Assembly: GCA_949825065.1 (NCBI GenBank)
Contig: OX463841.1
Location: 18,608,479-18,672,478 of the forward strand
Source: Odontocerum albicorne
Lineage: Eukaryota; Arthropoda; Insecta; Trichoptera; Odontoceridae
Length of the DNA: 64,000 nt
Reading direction: 5' to 3'
The position numbers and the translations under genes are program-made. Below the pieces are notes generated by a model, which worked only from the letters and a program-made list of their open reading frames with translations, had not been told where the DNA came from and did not search any database. Shown here in pieces: positions 23,773 to 33,918 of this stretch (within the stretch, counting starts at the first letter, position 1; the number at the start of each line of letters is the position of its first letter).

Positions 23773-24268
23773 TTGGGTTGTCCAAAAAGTTCATTCGCTT
23801 TTCAGGTAGAAATAAACACAAATTACTTTATTTAGATTATCAACGAGGCTATCATGGGAGTTACGATGCTCTGTCATGAGCTACACGACAGAATGATGAA
23901 ACAATATTTAATTCTGCTGTTTATAATTCCATATCCGCAGAACCTTTTGTCTTTTTAAGCAAATATATCTGGAGGTTACTTTTGCAGTCGTCCAGGTAAT
24001 CGATTTTTCTCCCTTGAGGCATTTCTGTAAAGAGCGGAACAAATCAGATGTCACATCTGAGAAATAAGGCGGCTAAGTCAAAACTTCACCCAAGCTGTAA
24101 CAATTTTTTACGGTTCACCAAAGAAACATGCAGTCTAGCGTTATCCTGATGGAAAATTATCCCCTTTGTGTTCACTAATTAGGGGCACTTTGAATCGATT
24201 ACTGTTTTCAATTTGTCAGGCATGACATCACAGCACGTGTTTTCAGACAGAAGCTGAAATCCCTGATG
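23773..24268 (-). mobile_element. mariner fragment (mellifera-like end) inside Helitron 2
   Basis: Begins TTGGGTTGTCCAAAAAGTTC, the typical terminal repeat of mellifera-type mariners. The complement encodes decayed transposase with FHQDNARLHVSLVNRKKL (second catalytic aspartate) and then FDLAALFL (where families have a third aspartate). The other half, including the first aspartate, is absent: Helitron sequence resumes at about 24269 with ATGGTAAAACATGAAGTG. Confidence 0.8.
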
Positions 24269-24289
24269 GATTTCATGGTAAAACATGAA

Positions 24290-24960
24290 GTGTTTGGGTC
24301 TGTGCGCTGCTGGATGTACAAAAGAGAGGATTGCCACACGCACATATGCTAATCTGGCTCTATAACAAAATCACTTCAAACGAAATCGACGATGTAATAT
24401 GCGCTGAAATACCCGATGACGACGTCGATAAGGATTTGCATGAAGTTGTGACGAAAAATATGATACATGGACCTTGCGGTACACTGAATCCAAATTCACC
24501 ATGCATGATATACGGAAAATCCTCTAAGCGATATCCTCCAGCATTAGTATCCAACACAGTTACAGGAAACGGTGGATATCCTTTATACAGAAGAAGATCA
24601 ACAGAAGATGGCGGTAAATTAGCAACCATACAAATGCGAAACGGTGACATCGAAGTAGACAACCGTTGAGTTGTTCCATATTCACCTTTGCTATCAAAAA
24701 CATAAGCGCACATAAACGTGGAATACTGTAATTCCGTTAAATCGATCAAATACATTTGTAAGTACGTGAATAAAGGCAGCGACATGACAGTTTTGGCGTG
24801 CAACCAGAAAGAAGTGATAGGAATGCGGTCATTCATATCGATGAAATCGCACAGTATCAGGCTGGAAGATACATAAGCAGCAATGAAGCTGTATGGCGAA
24901 TTCTTTAATTTCCCATACATGAACGAAGTCCAGCTGTTGTTCACTTAGCAGTGCATCTAG
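24290..24960 (+). pseudogene. Helitron Rep domain remnant (Helitron 2)
   Basis: The open part 24331-24669 starts in the metal-binding motif (PHAHMLIWL, both histidines kept), then AEIPDDDVDKDLHEVV and MIHGPCGTLNPNSPCM. A stop at 24667-24669 and indels follow. The catalytic tyrosine motif KSIKYICKYVNKG is at about 24737-24780 in another frame. Rep motif 1 is missing because the mariner and a deletion removed it. Confidence 0.85.
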
Positions 24961-26033
24961 AAAATGGACAACGCGTTTATTTCACAGCTGCAAATGTGCA
25001 ACAAATAGCCCTGAATCCACCGGCTACAACGTTAACTGCTTTCCTCACGTTATGTCAAAATGACGCGTTTGCGAAAACACTGCTGTATTCGGAAGTGCCT
25101 ACGTATTACACGTGGAATGCGAGTAGAAAATCATTTGAACGACGCAAACGAGGAGAGCGAGTCGACGGACAACCTGGCATATTCAAAGAAACTACGATAG
25201 GCAGACTGTACACCGTGCATCCCAATTAAGATGAATGCTTCTTTCTTCGCATGCTGTTGGTAAATGTGCCCGGTCCAACGTCTTTCCAGCAATTGAGAAT
25301 TGTCAACGGCGTTACACATGCCACTTTCCGCAGTGCATGTCAAGCTCTGAATTTATTGGAGAACGACCGACACTGGGATGTATGCATTAATGACGCGTGC
25401 AACACGTCACATCCAAATCAAATTCGTGCATTGTTTGCAATCACATTGACCACCTGCTCTCCTTCATGTCCAACACAGTTATGGGAGAAATATAAATCGC
25501 ACATAGCTGAAGATATTTTACGTCGAATATGTGAGGAAAATTCAAATGCGAACATGGATTTCTCAGCAGAAATCTATAACGAAGCGTTGGTAACGATTGA
25601 AGATTTGTGCTTAGAAATTGCGAACAAAGTTCTCAATCAATTGGGAATGCCATCGCCGAATCGAACTCGTGCTGCTTCGTTCGATGTAGAATTGCGTTGT
25701 GAACAAAATTACAACACGGATGATCTTTTTTCGTATGTGCAATCAAATATTCCTAAGCTAACGCTTAAGCAAAAAGGCATTTACGATCAGATAATGCAAA
25801 ATTTTATATTTAATATTTATTATTTAATATTCGAAATCAAAATGAAAATAAATCGAAATCTATATTGCGTGTGTTGCCGTCAAGTGACGTCAAAAGAAGA
25901 ATTGGTTGAAAAAGTATTTCCCAATATTCAAATCAATTATAAGAATCACGATTGGCTGAGTGAACGAGCTATTCTTGCCGCCAAGAACAAAGACGTCTAC
26001 GGACTTAACAATATTATTCAGTTCCTTTTTTAA
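24951..26033 (+). pseudogene. Helitron Rep/helicase linker and helicase tail (Helitron 2)
   Basis: Frames 24951-25229 and 25251-26033 carry the region between Rep and helicase: LENGQRVYFTAANVQQIALN, then NDACNTSHPNQIRALFAI and PTQLWEKYKSHIAEDILRR. They end at LTLKQKGIYDQIM, just where the helicase Walker A would begin. The frame then runs through the inverted filler (25796-25892) and resumes in the helicase end, LVEKVFPNIQINYKNHDWLS. The 260-codon open frame is therefore chimeric, with the ATP-binding core deleted. Confidence 0.8.
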
Positions 26034-26094
26034 TGTTTCGCAATTTTATATGTTTTTGTTCTAACTTTCTTTCTTCTTTTTCAGTGCAATCGAT

Positions 26095-26270
26095 CTGCTT
26101 TAGTTCATCAAAATGCCGAGGAAGCAGCAGAGCGACGTGTAGCCAGACTTGAGGATGCACGGTTGCGAGCACGGCGATCGCGTTCTGCAGCTTCAGATCT
26201 GCTTCGTTCTCAACAGAATGAACGCGACAGGCTGAGAGTGGCTGAAAGACGTCAAAAATATTGTATACCC
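26095..26270 (+). pseudogene. Helitron N-terminal coding module (Helitron 2)
   Basis: Reads EDARLRARRSRSAASDLL and QNERDRLRVAERRQKY. It is preceded by TTTCTTCTTTTTCAG (26070-26084), a good splice-acceptor-like sequence also found at 8782-8796. It lies 3' of the helicase tail, the reverse of the order expected for a working Helitron protein. Confidence 0.65.
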
Positions 26271-26375
26271 ACAAGCATTGTAAAATTAAACATATTAGAA
26301 ACGTGTGCTTTCTCTTTTCTTTATTTTCCATTTAACCAGTCTGAGCCACAACAACGCGTGGCCGGGTACAGCTAG

Positions 26376-26660
26376 TTGTTTTAATAAAACATAATTATCA
26401 TCTTCGACGGTACAGTCCAGTCCGGATTGTGTCGTCCTCCTGAATTCGTTTCTACCGACCTAGGCCCTGAATAGTTCGTCATCTATTTGAAATGGTGATA
26501 GATACAGAGAGAAAAAAACCATCTTCATAATTACGAGTACATTGTAATCAATTAGTGACTATAGATTAGAATGATTTTTTTTCGATATATGCAAAGATAT
26601 ATTCATTATCATCAAATCGTTTAAATAATACCTTATTCATATATATACCATACATACCAT
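26376..26660. other. Unrecognised sequence
   Basis: Nothing identified apart from the octamer at 26532. Confidence 0.35.
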
Positions 26661-26663
26661 ATA

Positions 26664-27090
26664 CAGGGTGTAACACCCGGTGACGATCATCGGAAGCAGG
26701 GTGATGAGGGACCTCAATACCTATCGATTTAACCCTCATGTATGTTCAGCGATATTCAGTGGTTCTCAAGTAATTTGGATTTTTGTGAAATTTGAGTAAA
26801 AACCCGATTTTAGACTATCATAAAGTGTGACTAAACTATTTGCTCTGCGATCGTGATTTTTTTTGGAAGTAGTAATAATGGGCTTTACGTAAGTTAATAA
26901 TGGGCTTTACGTAAAACAATACCACTTTCCGTCGCAACCTTCTAAATTTGGAAAGAAAAAAAAAATCTAAGTCTAATTTATCCACTATTTTTTTATATAA
27001 GCCAAAGATTACTTTAAAGGGTGAAAATAGGTGTTCTAATGATCGTGATTTTTTTACATTTTTTTATTTTTTTTACATCAAATTTTCAAA
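26664..27090. mobile_element. Possible left end of a Tc1/mariner-type element or separate MITE
   Basis: After TA, CAGGGTGTAACACCCGGTGA begins a sequence that could be a terminal repeat. It does not match the end of the related copy at 37570, so it may be a separate element. A 20-bp duplication (AATAATGGGCTTTACGTAA, at about 26876 and 26905) lies inside. Confidence 0.4.
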
Positions 27091-27129
27091 ATGAGCACCA
27101 CTGTTAGCTATGGATGGCCTACACCGTCT

Positions 27130-27460
27130 CGTTGAGATGACTATCATAGATAGCGTCGACAGCATTCGTCAAATCTGGCTAGAAACTTTTAAAGCATGCG
27201 CCTGCATGTTCCTCGAGGTAACGTTTCGATCTCTTGATGAATGTTTTGTTTCACTTGCAGCGTAGTCATTGAATTATTTGCGTATACTCGACTTTTTAGG
27301 CATCGCCGTAGAAAAAATATTGAGAGGGAAAAAATTAAGACTTCGTGGTGGCCACACAATGTCAACCCTTCGCGAAATAGGTTTTCCGGGGAAAGCTCTT
27401 GCAGTCACTTTTAAACTATTATTGGACGTATAACAAGTGACTTCATTGTGTTGAATCTAC
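27130..27460 (-). pseudogene. Tc1/mariner-type transposase C-terminal fragment (element E)
   Basis: The minus-strand translation matches, with stops, the C-terminal part seen in F (HQQIEAIPRG, NFLDR). Frames are heavily broken. Confidence 0.65.
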
Positions 27461-27463
27461 GTC

Positions 27464-27957
27464 TTCTTCTTCTCCCTGGCTCCATCCCAACTCACTGTCT
27501 GCGAATATTGTTGGGGTCAGCTCTGCCTCTGCATCAGGTTATCTTTTTGCACCACCAACGAATTCTTTGGTCTTCCTCTGATTGTTATTCGAGGAAGATC
27601 CATGGAGATTGCCTGGTTCACAATGTGATAGGGTGCTCTGCGTCCAACGTGCCCATACCATCTCAATCGCCTCTCCTCCATCTTACTGTTGATGTCTGTA
27701 ACACCTAGGCTTCCACGAATGCGTGAACTTTTTATTTTGTCTCTTAGGGACACACCAGCTGACCATCTTATGTTAGCATGCGCATTTCAGAAGTTTTTAG
27801 TTGCCTGGAGTAAGAGTTATACATCGTCCAGCATTCGGAGCCATAGAGGAGTGCGGGTCTCACAATCGTTTGGTATACTTTTCCTTTTAACTTTACTGGT
27901 ATTTTCGGATCACATAGAACTCCCGTCATTGATCTAAACTTCATCCTCGTCCTCAAA
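27464..27957 (-). mobile_element. LINE (RTE-like, second family) 3' end inserted in element E
   Basis: The minus strand encodes the reverse-transcriptase C-terminal end: FRSMTGVLCDPKIPVKLKG, VRPALLYGSECW, RIRGSLGVTDINSKMEE and RLRWYGHVGRR. The 3' tail is GAAGAAGAAGAC. TACGTC occurs at both edges (27458-27463 and 27958-27963), consistent with a 6-bp target duplication. Comparison with element F, which reads CTACGTCCTCGAATTA without interruption, fixes both boundaries. Confidence 0.88.
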
Positions 27958-28036
27958 TACGTCCTCGAATTATATCTCGGAAATGCAATTTCAGTCAAAA
28001 AGTCTCTCGGCAATTGAATGTAACGTTCCGAATAAA

Positions 28037-28396
28037 CTATTGTATTATTGCTTGGCCTTGATCGTCCTCAAAGAAATAAGTACCGATGATTCCCAACACT
28101 AGCATGGCTGCCCAAACTGTTACTCGCGCACAATTGAGTGATCTCTGGTGTTTTATTCTAGGGTTTTCATCGCTGCAATAGCGGTAATTTTGCTTATTGA
28201 CGAAGCCATTCATATGGAAATATGCTTCATCTGAAAAGAGTATGTTGTTAAACCTGGAGAACTGTTCAAAAGTTTTAGTCACGAAATCCAGCCTTGTAAC
28301 AAAATCTATTTCCTTTAAATCCTGAACAAGTTGAATTTTATAGAGATGGAGTTTTAAGTCTAGCGATAAAATTCGCTGGAAGGTCGTACGCGACAT
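28037..28396 (-). pseudogene. Tc1/mariner-type transposase N-terminal half (element E)
   Basis: An open 119-codon minus frame reads MSRTTFQRILSLDLKLHLYK, then NILFSDEAYFHMNGFVNKQN (first catalytic aspartate kept in SDEAYFH), SDENPR, VTVWAAM and GIIGTYFFEDDQGQAI. The frame is lost afterwards. The family's protein is usually about 350 residues, so this is roughly a third. Confidence 0.85.
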
Positions 28397-28444
28397 CGTT
28401 CATGCGGACGAAACAAAAGTGAATTTAATTCTGGACCATCATAT

Positions 28445-28725
28445 ATGGTCCAATTTGTGACAATGGCGCTTGCGCACTTATAATGCATGCAGGACACTGG
28501 CTCATCTAGGAAGGCTTTGTACCGCGATCCGATGGAACGTAGAAGGGTGGGGAGATCAAATATGAGATAGCTGGATAGTGTAACAGAGAACTGCCGCACA
28601 CTAGACATAATCAATTGGACAAGGAATGCTACTGAGAGAGATATGTGGCAGAAGATCTTGCAGACAGCCAAGGCTCATCCTGGGTTATAAGGATGGCGAT
28701 GATAATGATATGATTGTTAGTTATT
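28445..28725 (+). mobile_element. LINE 3' end (third type)
   Basis: GCATGCAGGACACTGGCTC, GATCCGATGGAACGTAGAAG and CTTGCAGACAGCCAAGGC precede a tail of GATGGCGATGATAATGATAT, a tail style common for lepidopteran non-LTR elements. The frame is degraded. Confidence 0.55.
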
Positions 28726-28757
28726 TACAATTACAAAACCAGCTCATATTTTCTCTT

Positions 28758-29196
28758 TCATACAAACTCTCTGCGTATACTACATACAATGTAAAAGAAT
28801 CAAGGATCATGAGTAGTGTCACGCCACTTTCATACAAACTCTCTGCGTATACTACATACAATGTAAAAGAGTCAAGGATCATGAGTAGCGTCACGCCACT
28901 TTCATACATACTCTCTGCGTATACTACATACAATGTAAAAGAGTCAAGGATCATGAGTAGCGTCACGCCACTTTCATACAAACTCTCTGCGTATACTACA
29001 TACAATGTAAAAGAGTCAAGGATCATGAGTAGCGTCACGCCACTTTCATACATACTCTCTGCGTATACTACATACAATGTAAAAGAGTCAAGGATCATGA
29101 GTAGCGTCACGCCACTTTCATACAAACTCTCTGCGTATACTACACACAATGTAAAAGAGTCAAGGATCATGAGTAGTGTCACGCCACTTTCACCAA
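28758..29196. repeat. 72-bp tandem repeat, six copies
   Basis: The unit starts TCATACAAACTCTCTGCGTA and ends GTCACGCCACTT. Copies differ at only a few positions (CATACAAAC/CATACATAC, GTAGTGTC/GTAGCGTC). Because 72 is divisible by three, both strands are open (218 codons plus, 182 codons minus), but these frames are not genes. Confidence 0.97.
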
Positions 29197-29289
29197 CCGG
29201 GAAACTGATGATGATACGAGTACGCGTATTACATAAGGTTGGCACATTACGAATATTAAATTCTACCAATATATTAAAATGATAGGACT

Positions 29290-29695
29290 TGTTGATAAGT
29301 GTTTAACTCAATAAATATGCATAGTATGAACACAAAATATAATTAGATAATATATGGTACTCGTATCATTTGTTAAGGTGAAGATATTGATACGCGTATT
29401 GCAGCTGATAACAAAGTCAATGATGCACTGAGTAATATTTTTTTACTAAGAAATCGATCGCAAGATAATAAAAAAATATTGAACACAGTAGTGTGCCTTA
29501 ACATATTGAAGCGAAGTTTGGACATTGAAAGAAAATTATAACAGTATAAACGCGTACTTTGTGAAGAATATCTAATATAAAAATGTTTGATAGGGTAAAT
29601 AAATGATCGAATGTTATAAGTAGAATTAAAATAGGAATGTTGAGATCGTTTGGTAACTTTGAGAACGTTCACTCACAATGAGTTGCGAAAGGATT
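29290..29695. other. AT-rich sequence, nothing recognised
   Basis: Contains the octamer at 29358. The minus frame at 29373-29672 has no recognisable domain. Confidence 0.4.
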
Positions 29696-29699
29696 ATGA

Positions 29700-29850
29700 A
29701 CCAAATATACTATATACGAGGAGACGGTTGGAGAAGTTTAACACAAGGAAATGTAAGAAGTGTGAGAAAGAGAACTCGCATATCGAGGTGTATAGATGTG
29801 GATGATGTGAGAGCTGTATGTGGATAGTTTGTTTAAGTATGTATCAGAAT
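29700..29850 (+). mobile_element. LINE (RTE-like) 3' end, decayed
   Basis: GACGGTTGGAGAAGTTTAAC through GTGGATGATGTGAGAGCTG resembles the family 3' end (GTGGAGGAGGCGAAA at 16650). It is tail-to-tail with the next minus-strand copy. Confidence 0.5.
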
Positions 29851-29861
29851 AAATACATATT

Positions 29862-30195
29862 GTACATACCATCACGCTATCTCAATATCAGAGTAGGACT
29901 TTTCTATCCCGACACACGCCTTTCGCTTCTTCTACATTCATACCCCTACTCATACAGCTCCTTTGACTTTTTTAGATTTCTTTCATAATATCGTACACTT
30001 GATCCAACCATACTTTCATTGATCTTTTTCTTCCAAGACTTCCACTCATATTTGCACTGTATATTTGTTTTGTTGGTTATTTCTTCACTCATTCGTACCA
30101 CGTGCCCAAACCATCTCAGAGTGGTCTTCTTCATTTCATTCCGTATTCTGTCATACATAGTCACTCCGTGTATTCTTCCAAGTACACGCATTTAT
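29862..30195 (-). mobile_element. LINE (RTE-like) 3' end
   Basis: Begins GTACATACCATCACGC. The minus frame (29946-30191) reads MRVLGRIHGVTMYDRIRNEM, then KTTLRWFGHVVRMSEEITNK, the standard C-terminal end of the family. Its 81 codons are open. Confidence 0.85.
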
Positions 30196-30379
30196 CAGAA
30201 TAAAGATGTAGGTATATTGAAAATGGTAAAATTCACTGGGAACCTCTGATGCTGGAATACAGAAAAGATGATTGTGAGATTAAGGCTAGTATTTCTAAAT
30301 GATGTACAATACAATATCTTTTGAACTACTCTCGATGCGGTTTCTAAGGGAGGTAAATACGAGTACGTCACGTTGAGAA

Positions 30380-30974
30380 GCAAGTCAAGCAAGTCAAGCA
30401 AGTCAAGCAAGTCAAGCAAGTCAAGCAAGTCAAGCAAGTCAAGCAAGTCAAGCAAGTCAAGCAAGTCAAGCAAGTCAAGCAAGTCAAGCAAGTCAAGCAA
30501 GTCAAGCAAGTCAAGCAAGTCAAGCAAGTCAAGCAAGTCAAGCAAGTCAAGCAAGTCAAGCAAGTCAAGCAAGTCAAGCAAGTCAAGCAAGTCAAGCAAG
30601 TCAAGCAAGTCAAGCAAGTCAAGCAAGTCAAGCAAGTCAAGCAAGTCAAGCAAGTCAAGCAAGTCAAGCAAGTCAAGCAAGTCAAGCAAGTCAAGCAAGT
30701 CAAGCAAGTCAAGCAAGTCAAGCAAGTCAAGCAAGTCAAGCAAGTCAAGCAAGTCAAGCAAGTCAAGCAAGTCAAGCAAGTCAAGCAAGTCAAGCAAGTC
30801 AAGCAAGTCAAGCAAGTCAAGCAAGTCAAGCAAGTCAAGCAAGTCAAGCAAGTCAAGCAAGTCAAGCAAGTCAAGCAAGTCAAGCAAGTCAAGCAAGTCA
30901 AGCAAGTCAAGCAAGTCAAGCAAGTCAAGCAAGTCAAGCAAGTCAAGCAAGTCAAGCCAGTCAAGCCAGTCAAG
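30380..30974. repeat. 9-bp satellite (GCAAGTCAA)n, about 66 copies
   Basis: A perfect array of the nonamer; only the last two units differ (GCCAGTCAA). Near-perfect homogeneity over 595 bp means recent expansion. The three long frames across it (Lys-Ser-Ser, Leu-Thr-Cys and Leu-Asp-Leu repeats) are artefacts of a period divisible by three. Confidence 0.98.
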
Positions 30975-31125
30975 CGAAACTAAGAATCAATACTAACTAA
31001 ACTAGGTGGATGGGATGGATATCTGTGGCGAGAATAAACCACGAACTAACTCAATATACTCGTAGAAAACCATTTACATACATACTATGAGTTTAAGCGT
31101 ATTCTAAAATATAGATATACGAGTA

Positions 31126-31416
31126 CAGTAATCCTTTAGCGAAAATTCGCGAGAAATCTCCTTTAATAAAAATGCATTTTAACACGACGCACAGTTTTCG
31201 GATTGACCAATCTAGAGGGACAAAATTAGTTTACATGTCATTTGACATAATAATGTTACATTTTAATAACTAGAGGTTTAGGAAATATAAACAAATGGTT
31301 TTTAATATAATAATAGGTATATATTTATCAAATACACAATAATGGCTACATTTATGAGGTTTTCATTTACGAGCTGTTTTTAATACCAATTACCCGCGTA
31401 AATGGAGGAATTACTG
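31126..31416. mobile_element. Tigger/pogo-type MITE (CAGTAATCC family), copy 1
   Basis: Starts CAGTAATCCTTTAGCG after TA and ends AATGGAGGAATTACTG, whose complement is CAGTAATTCCTCCATT. GCGTAAATGG near the right end matches the copy at 63140. The right target duplication is imperfect (TGTA). There is no coding capacity. The left flank is TACGAGTA. Confidence 0.75.
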
Positions 31417-31711
31417 TGTAAGGTTATTTTCTTAAATATGTTTTTTTTATCAAATTATTAACGCTGTGCTTTGGTTTAATCTCAAAGTCTGCAATTAAAT
31501 GAGGGGACGGGGGATTTTGGTTGTTACACAATGAAGAGGTGGACAAAATACAGCAATGAAGAGATTGAAAAACAAAAACGCCTTTGAATAACTAGCTGGT
31601 TAAATTGCATGCAGTATCTACGAGTATATAGTACTAATTCACAGTCTCCATGAAATTTTGCACCAGTGTTTGTGCGTTCATAATATCCTCTAATCCTCGT
31701 TGATTGTCATC

Positions 31712-32345
31712 ACTCTTTAATACCATCACACCATGTCTCGTTTGGAGGGTCTCGACGACTTTCTATCCTTGTATACAGATCTTCATATCCACAACCATAC
31801 ATTATCTCAATTCACTCTTTCCTCGGTCAACCTCTTCCACACAACTCATTCTTTGAATGTGGCCAAACCATCTCATAATTACTTTCTTAATGTTACTTAT
31901 AACACCTGTCACAAACAATTATCCGTTATCCGATCAATATTTACTCTATCAAATATTGTAATACCAGATCTTCTACTTCAGACACCCATTTCTACCACAT
32001 TTATGCCGCTTTTATCACTCCATTTCAGGCCAGGTTGTGCTTCCATTCATCAAGGTTAGCACAAGCACTCCACTGTGCACAATCATTTTTGATGATTTAA
32101 CGATTTATTTGTTGGAAAAAAACATTACTAAGTGCGCCATTGATCTCGTTACTTGCTACAATACGTCTTTCTATATCTTTATCTTATTAAATTATACATT
32201 GTTCGTATCTCATGTTATTTTGCATCCATTTCGTATCCATATTATGCATATTCAAAAGCAACACATTGTACAATTTTAATTTATTTTCGTAATTTTTATT
32301 TCCTGCAGCAATAAGCTTTTCAAAATCTTTCTCTATTTTTTACTA
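31712..32345 (-). mobile_element. LINE (RTE-like) 3' end, decayed
   Basis: Starts AATACCATCACACCATGTC, followed by TTCTATCCTTGTATAC, CTTTCCTCGGTCAACCTCTT, GAATGTGGCCAAACCATCTC (complement of the GGTTTGGCCA motif) and TCCATTCATCAAGGT. No intact frame. Confidence 0.75.
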
Positions 32346-32349
32346 TTTC

Positions 32350-33215
32350 TCGAAAACATGCTCCCCCAAGTAGTGAAATTCCTCAATTTATTATAATTCT
32401 ATATTATTCACGCGTACATTGCAACTGCCCATAGAATAACCATTTTTAACAACCATGACTTTCAACTTAGTAACACAATTAAATATGTTTAAAAAATTTA
32501 TAATATGCAATCGTCTTTAGACGTCTTGTAAAACAACAATACACTTAATCCGAAATTTTAATGTCTATTATTTTGTATCGAACTATATATTACAATTTGT
32601 AATTTCAAAACGTAAGCAAATATTATTTAAAACCTTTACCATACAAGTACATCGTGCACAAAATGATGATAGAACTGGGCCGATAGCTGATAAGCACACT
32701 CCGCGGATTGTCATGAGGTGCGCTCAAGGTGAGTGCGAGTGTGCTGGTACTGGCTGGCTGTTGGTGCTAAGTGCTAAGCCAGACACTTGAATAGCAGTGC
32801 ACAATACTCTATGGCAACAGATCCAAGAAGCATTGTGCAAGTAAATAATATTGTTCTTATGATGTTCATTATACAACAATACCATGTAGGTGAAAATAAC
32901 CTTTTTTTCGATAGTGCGTACAAATTTTACCTTATTTTATACAATTTGGCCAATAAAGAACGGGTCAACGGTTTTCATTCATTCAAATTTGGTCAACGGT
33001 TTTCATTCATTCCTATGGTACCCTTCAATTTATCCAAATTGGTAATTCATATTGAAGAGTGTGTATTTTCGAGTTAAGAACTACTGTAGTAGGCTCGTTG
33101 TTCGTAATTGCACATGTTTTTTTATATTACCTCACGTCACGATGCAACAAGACTCGCCCACGTCTAGCACATATAAATATTGTTACCGAGCAAATTCTTT
33201 TATCAGTCTGGGGCC
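32350..33215. other. Mostly AT-rich, nothing recognised; GC-richer patch at 32660-32800
   Basis: 32660-32800 has more balanced composition and a CAAGGTGAGT donor-like string at about 32727. No open frame or acceptor supports an exon. A 26-bp duplication (GGTCAACGGTTTTCATTCAT) occurs at 32963 and 32991. Confidence 0.35.
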
Positions 33216-33219
33216 CTTT

Positions 33220-33290
33220 TTTTAAAGAGTTCAATCGGGAATTGATCCCGAAACCTCTGGGGGGAAGCCACTAGGTCACGGAGGTCGTCA
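33220..33290 (-). mobile_element. SINE family A, tRNA-like head
   Basis: The complement shows GACCTCCGTGACCTAGTGG and GGGATCAATTCCCG (B-box region). The body is short. Confidence 0.65.
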
Positions 33291-33654
33291 TAAATCAACA
33301 AATCGATTATATTTGGTTCTTATCTCCGTACATAAGATTTTTTTACTCTCCAAAATAAAAAAATGTACAACCATATTTTCAAATGCTTTTTTATGCACTG
33401 AAGAGTTTAAAATTTAACAAACTATGATAAAAGAGTTACCGACACATATACGGCCTGATTTGTAATTGTTATTCAGAGACTGAGTATAGCGAGGAACTTT
33501 ACAACATGTTTGGTGAGATACTGTGTTGCCAAATTGCTATAATGCAATAGCTTGAACATCTATAACGCATACACGACAATGAAACTGCTAAATAACTACT
33601 AAAAGATTCGATAAGGTGTAAGGAAAGGAGGAAGGCAGAAACTGAGATTGCTGA

Positions 33655-33850
33655 ATGGCACGATGACGATCTTTGTAGCCTAGTTGGTAAGACTTCTGTC
33701 TTCTGACCTGGAGGTTACGGGTTCAATTCCCGCTGAAACACTATTTTCTAAAAGAAATAAAAAAGTTATTCAGTTTTCATTTAAGACCTCATAAAGATAT
33801 TTCTGATTGGTTGGAGGAGATTGCCACATGGTTAAAATTCTTGTACTTAA
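33655..33850 (+). mobile_element. SINE family A, best-preserved copy
   Basis: The head GTAGCCTAGTTGGTAAGACT (A-box) and GGGTTCAATTCCCGC (B-box) is followed by a linker, CAGTTTTCATTTAAGACCTC and the tail GATTGGTTGGAGGAGATTGC. It is the best template for a family consensus in this window. Confidence 0.85.
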
Positions 33851-33918
33851 AACTATTATACTCGTAAATAATGACCATCACAATGTTGTGATGCATACAA
33901 AGAAAATGTAATATATAA

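Larger units (their letters stand above)
23135..26375 (+). mobile_element. Helitron 2, non-autonomous, exact ends
   Basis: Begins TCTATATAAATAAAAATGTA after an A and ends GTGGCCGGGTACAGCTAG before a T, so both Helitron end rules hold. A CCAC...GTGG hairpin precedes the end. Length is 3241 bp. Inside are, in order: the TAGCGCCATCTG region, a truncated mariner (23773-24268), Rep remnants (24290-24960), the linker before the helicase (24951-25795), an inverted copy of its own 5' region (25796-25892), the helicase tail, and the arginine-rich N-terminal module moved to the 3' end (26100-26260). Confidence 0.9.
27090..28442 (-). mobile_element. Tc1/mariner-type element E, split by a LINE
   Basis: Minus-strand relative of element F (37570-38484). 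Shared phrases in order are GCGTCGACAGCATTCG, TGATGAATGTTTTG, GCAGCGTAGTCATTG, GTGGTGGCCACACAATG, TCATATGGAAATATGCTTC and GTCGTACGCGACATCG. A LINE (27464-27957) interrupts it; element F shows the unoccupied site. The right end reads CTGGACCATCA, near the F end CTGGACCACCTG. Confidence 0.8.

Noticed and set aside
28626..29282. 218-codon plus and 182-codon minus frames
   Set aside because: Both are products of the 72-bp array; at most one strand could code and neither has flanking gene structure.
30195..30996. Three frames of 201-251 codons with Lys-Ser-Ser, Leu-Thr-Cys and Leu-Asp-Leu repeats
   Set aside because: All come from the 9-bp satellite, whose period keeps every frame open.
32720..32735. 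Splice donor CAAGGTGAGT as evidence for an exon
   Set aside because: No open frame or acceptor accompanies it; such strings arise by chance.
33660..33735. tRNA gene
   Set aside because: A and B boxes are present, but the head continues into a SINE body shared with many other copies.
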